Shown: positions 63,319 through 64,000 of the stretch, in pieces
Position numbering within the stretch: position 1 is the stretch's first letter
Layout: each line of letters starts with the position of its first letter
Source: Burkholderia sp. Ax-1719
GTDB lineage: Bacteria > Pseudomonadota > Gammaproteobacteria > Burkholderiales > Burkholderiaceae
Length of the DNA: 64,000 bases
Assembly: GCF_011753055.1 (NCBI RefSeq)
Contig: NZ_VWWJ01000009.1
Location: 1-64,000 of the forward strand
Direction of reading: 5' to 3'
Notes under the pieces: model-generated
Seen by the model: only the letters and a program-made list of their open reading frames with translations
The model's database searches: none
Told to the model about the DNA's origin: nothing
Made by a program: the position numbers and the translations under genes

Positions 63319-64000
63319 ATGTCGACCGATATCACCGCGCTGCTCGCGCCCATCAATGAAAGCTCGCCGTGTGGCGAGGATATGCTGTTTTCCGCCGATT
63401 TCGATGCCATCGCCTATGCGCGTCGCTTCGATGATCCGTCGCTCGACCAGGGCGAGTGGGTCACGGAAATCAAGGAAGCCGATTGGCCCTTCGTGGCCGA
63501 ACGTTGTTCGGCGCTACTCGCCACGCAAACCAAGGACCTGCGCGTAGCCGTGTGGTTGAGCGAAGCGCTCGCGATTCAGGAAGGCGTGCCAGGCCTCACG
63601 CAGGGCTATGCCGTGCTGACCGGGCTGGTCGAGCGCTTCTGGGACCAGGTGCATCCGTTGCCCGAAGGCGACGATGTCGAATCACGGCTGGGTAATGTGG
63701 CGTGGCTCGCGGGACGCTCGGCGGAATTGCTGCGTGCGGTGCCGCTCACGCAATCGGATGTGGCGTTCAGCACGCTTGACTGGGACGTGGCGCAACACGT
63801 TGCACAGGCCGTCAAGCGCGATCCCGAGAATGCGCACGATATCGCGCGTGGCAAACCATCGGTCGAACAGATCGACGCGTCGCGCCGTGCGACCTCGCGT
63901 GCGTTCTACGAGACCTTGCTCACGCAACTCAAGGCCTTCGAAAAGTCGCTCATCGCGCTCGACGACGAACTGGAGCGCAAGGCCGGCGATTCCGCACCGA
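63319..64000 (+). CDS. tssA: Type VI protein TssA, N-terminal part (cut by window end)
   Basis: 227 residues are present from ATG 63319; the gene runs off the right edge. The ImpA_N domain is visible: INESSPCGEDMLFSADFDAI, EADWPFVAERC, TKDLRVAVWLSEA and FWDQVHPLPEGDD. TssA coordinates tube and sheath growth at the baseplate or distal end. The C-terminal class cannot be told because that part lies outside. Confidence 0.93.
   Translation, partial: MSTDITALLAPINESSPCGEDMLFSADFDAIAYARRFDDPSLDQGEWVTEIKEADWPFVAERCSALLATQTKDLRVAVWLSEALAIQEGVPGLTQGYAVLTGLVERFWDQVHPLPEGDDVESRLGNVAWLAGRSAELLRAVPLTQSDVAFSTLDWDVAQHVAQAVKRDPENAHDIARGKPSVEQIDASRRATSRAFYETLLTQLKAFEKSLIALDDELERKAGDSAP

Noticed and set aside
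1-64000. tRNA, rRNA, CRISPR arrays and intact insertion sequences
   Set aside because: None were recognised by eye; a covariance-model scan would be needed to exclude small RNAs.

Overview
The window is high-GC DNA from a Burkholderiaceae bacterium, most likely Paraburkholderia, Caballeronia or Burkholderia. This rests on the codon style, the gentisate and glucarate operons, the type VI secretion gene order, the ba3-type oxidase locus and an H-NS-like protein of Burkholderia type. No rRNA, tRNA or CRISPR array was seen.

Layout. 0-1 kb: tail of an unknown gene and an AraC-family regulator. 1.2-9.2 kb: an iron locus with a Fur-box-preceded TonB receptor, a FhuC/FhuD/FhuB-like hydroxamate-siderophore importer and a PvdE/SyrD-type cyclic-peptide exporter; no siderophore synthetase is present. 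9.2-15.1 kb: a probable inserted island. It starts with a decayed tyrosine-integrase tail and carries a 1224-residue VgrG with a zinc-peptidase-like C-terminus, translationally coupled to a membrane-anchored partner that is probably its immunity protein. 15.1-17.5 kb: a phosphopantetheinyl-transferase-like protein whose catalytic motifs are erased, a nitroreductase, and an intact Sfp-type transferase; the last two diverge from a Fur-box promoter. 17.7-18.7 kb: an M23 endopeptidase. 18.7-23.7 kb: a LysR regulator divergent from a complete 3-hydroxybenzoate/gentisate operon.

23.8-30.9 kb: DUF302 protein, small secreted proteins, an AcpA/phospholipase-C-like phosphoesterase lipoprotein, a di-heme cytochrome c peroxidase, a lipoprotein/secreted protein/lytic transglycosylase mini-operon and a zinc-ribbon DUF805 protein. 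30.9-37.1 kb (minus strand): cupin, OsmC, and a ba3-type terminal oxidase operon with three multiheme c-type cytochromes. 37.5-45.1 kb: a D-glucarate regulon (FadR-type GntR regulator, ketoglutarate semialdehyde dehydrogenase, MFS transporter, lactonase, glucarate dehydratase, 5-dehydro-4-deoxyglucarate dehydratase) with shared operator-like repeats. 45.1-50.1 kb: short H-NS-like protein, unknown lipoprotein, cytochrome b561, TMEM175-like protein, DUF4142 protein and a MASE2-GGDEF cyclase.

50.2-64 kb: the left part of a type VI secretion cluster. tssJ-tssK-tssL run leftward; a TPR lipoprotein gene, tssB, tssC, hcp, tssE, tssF, tssG, tssH and the start of tssA run rightward. The window ends inside tssA. 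The orphan VgrG at 10.9-14.6 kb could be loaded by this machine.
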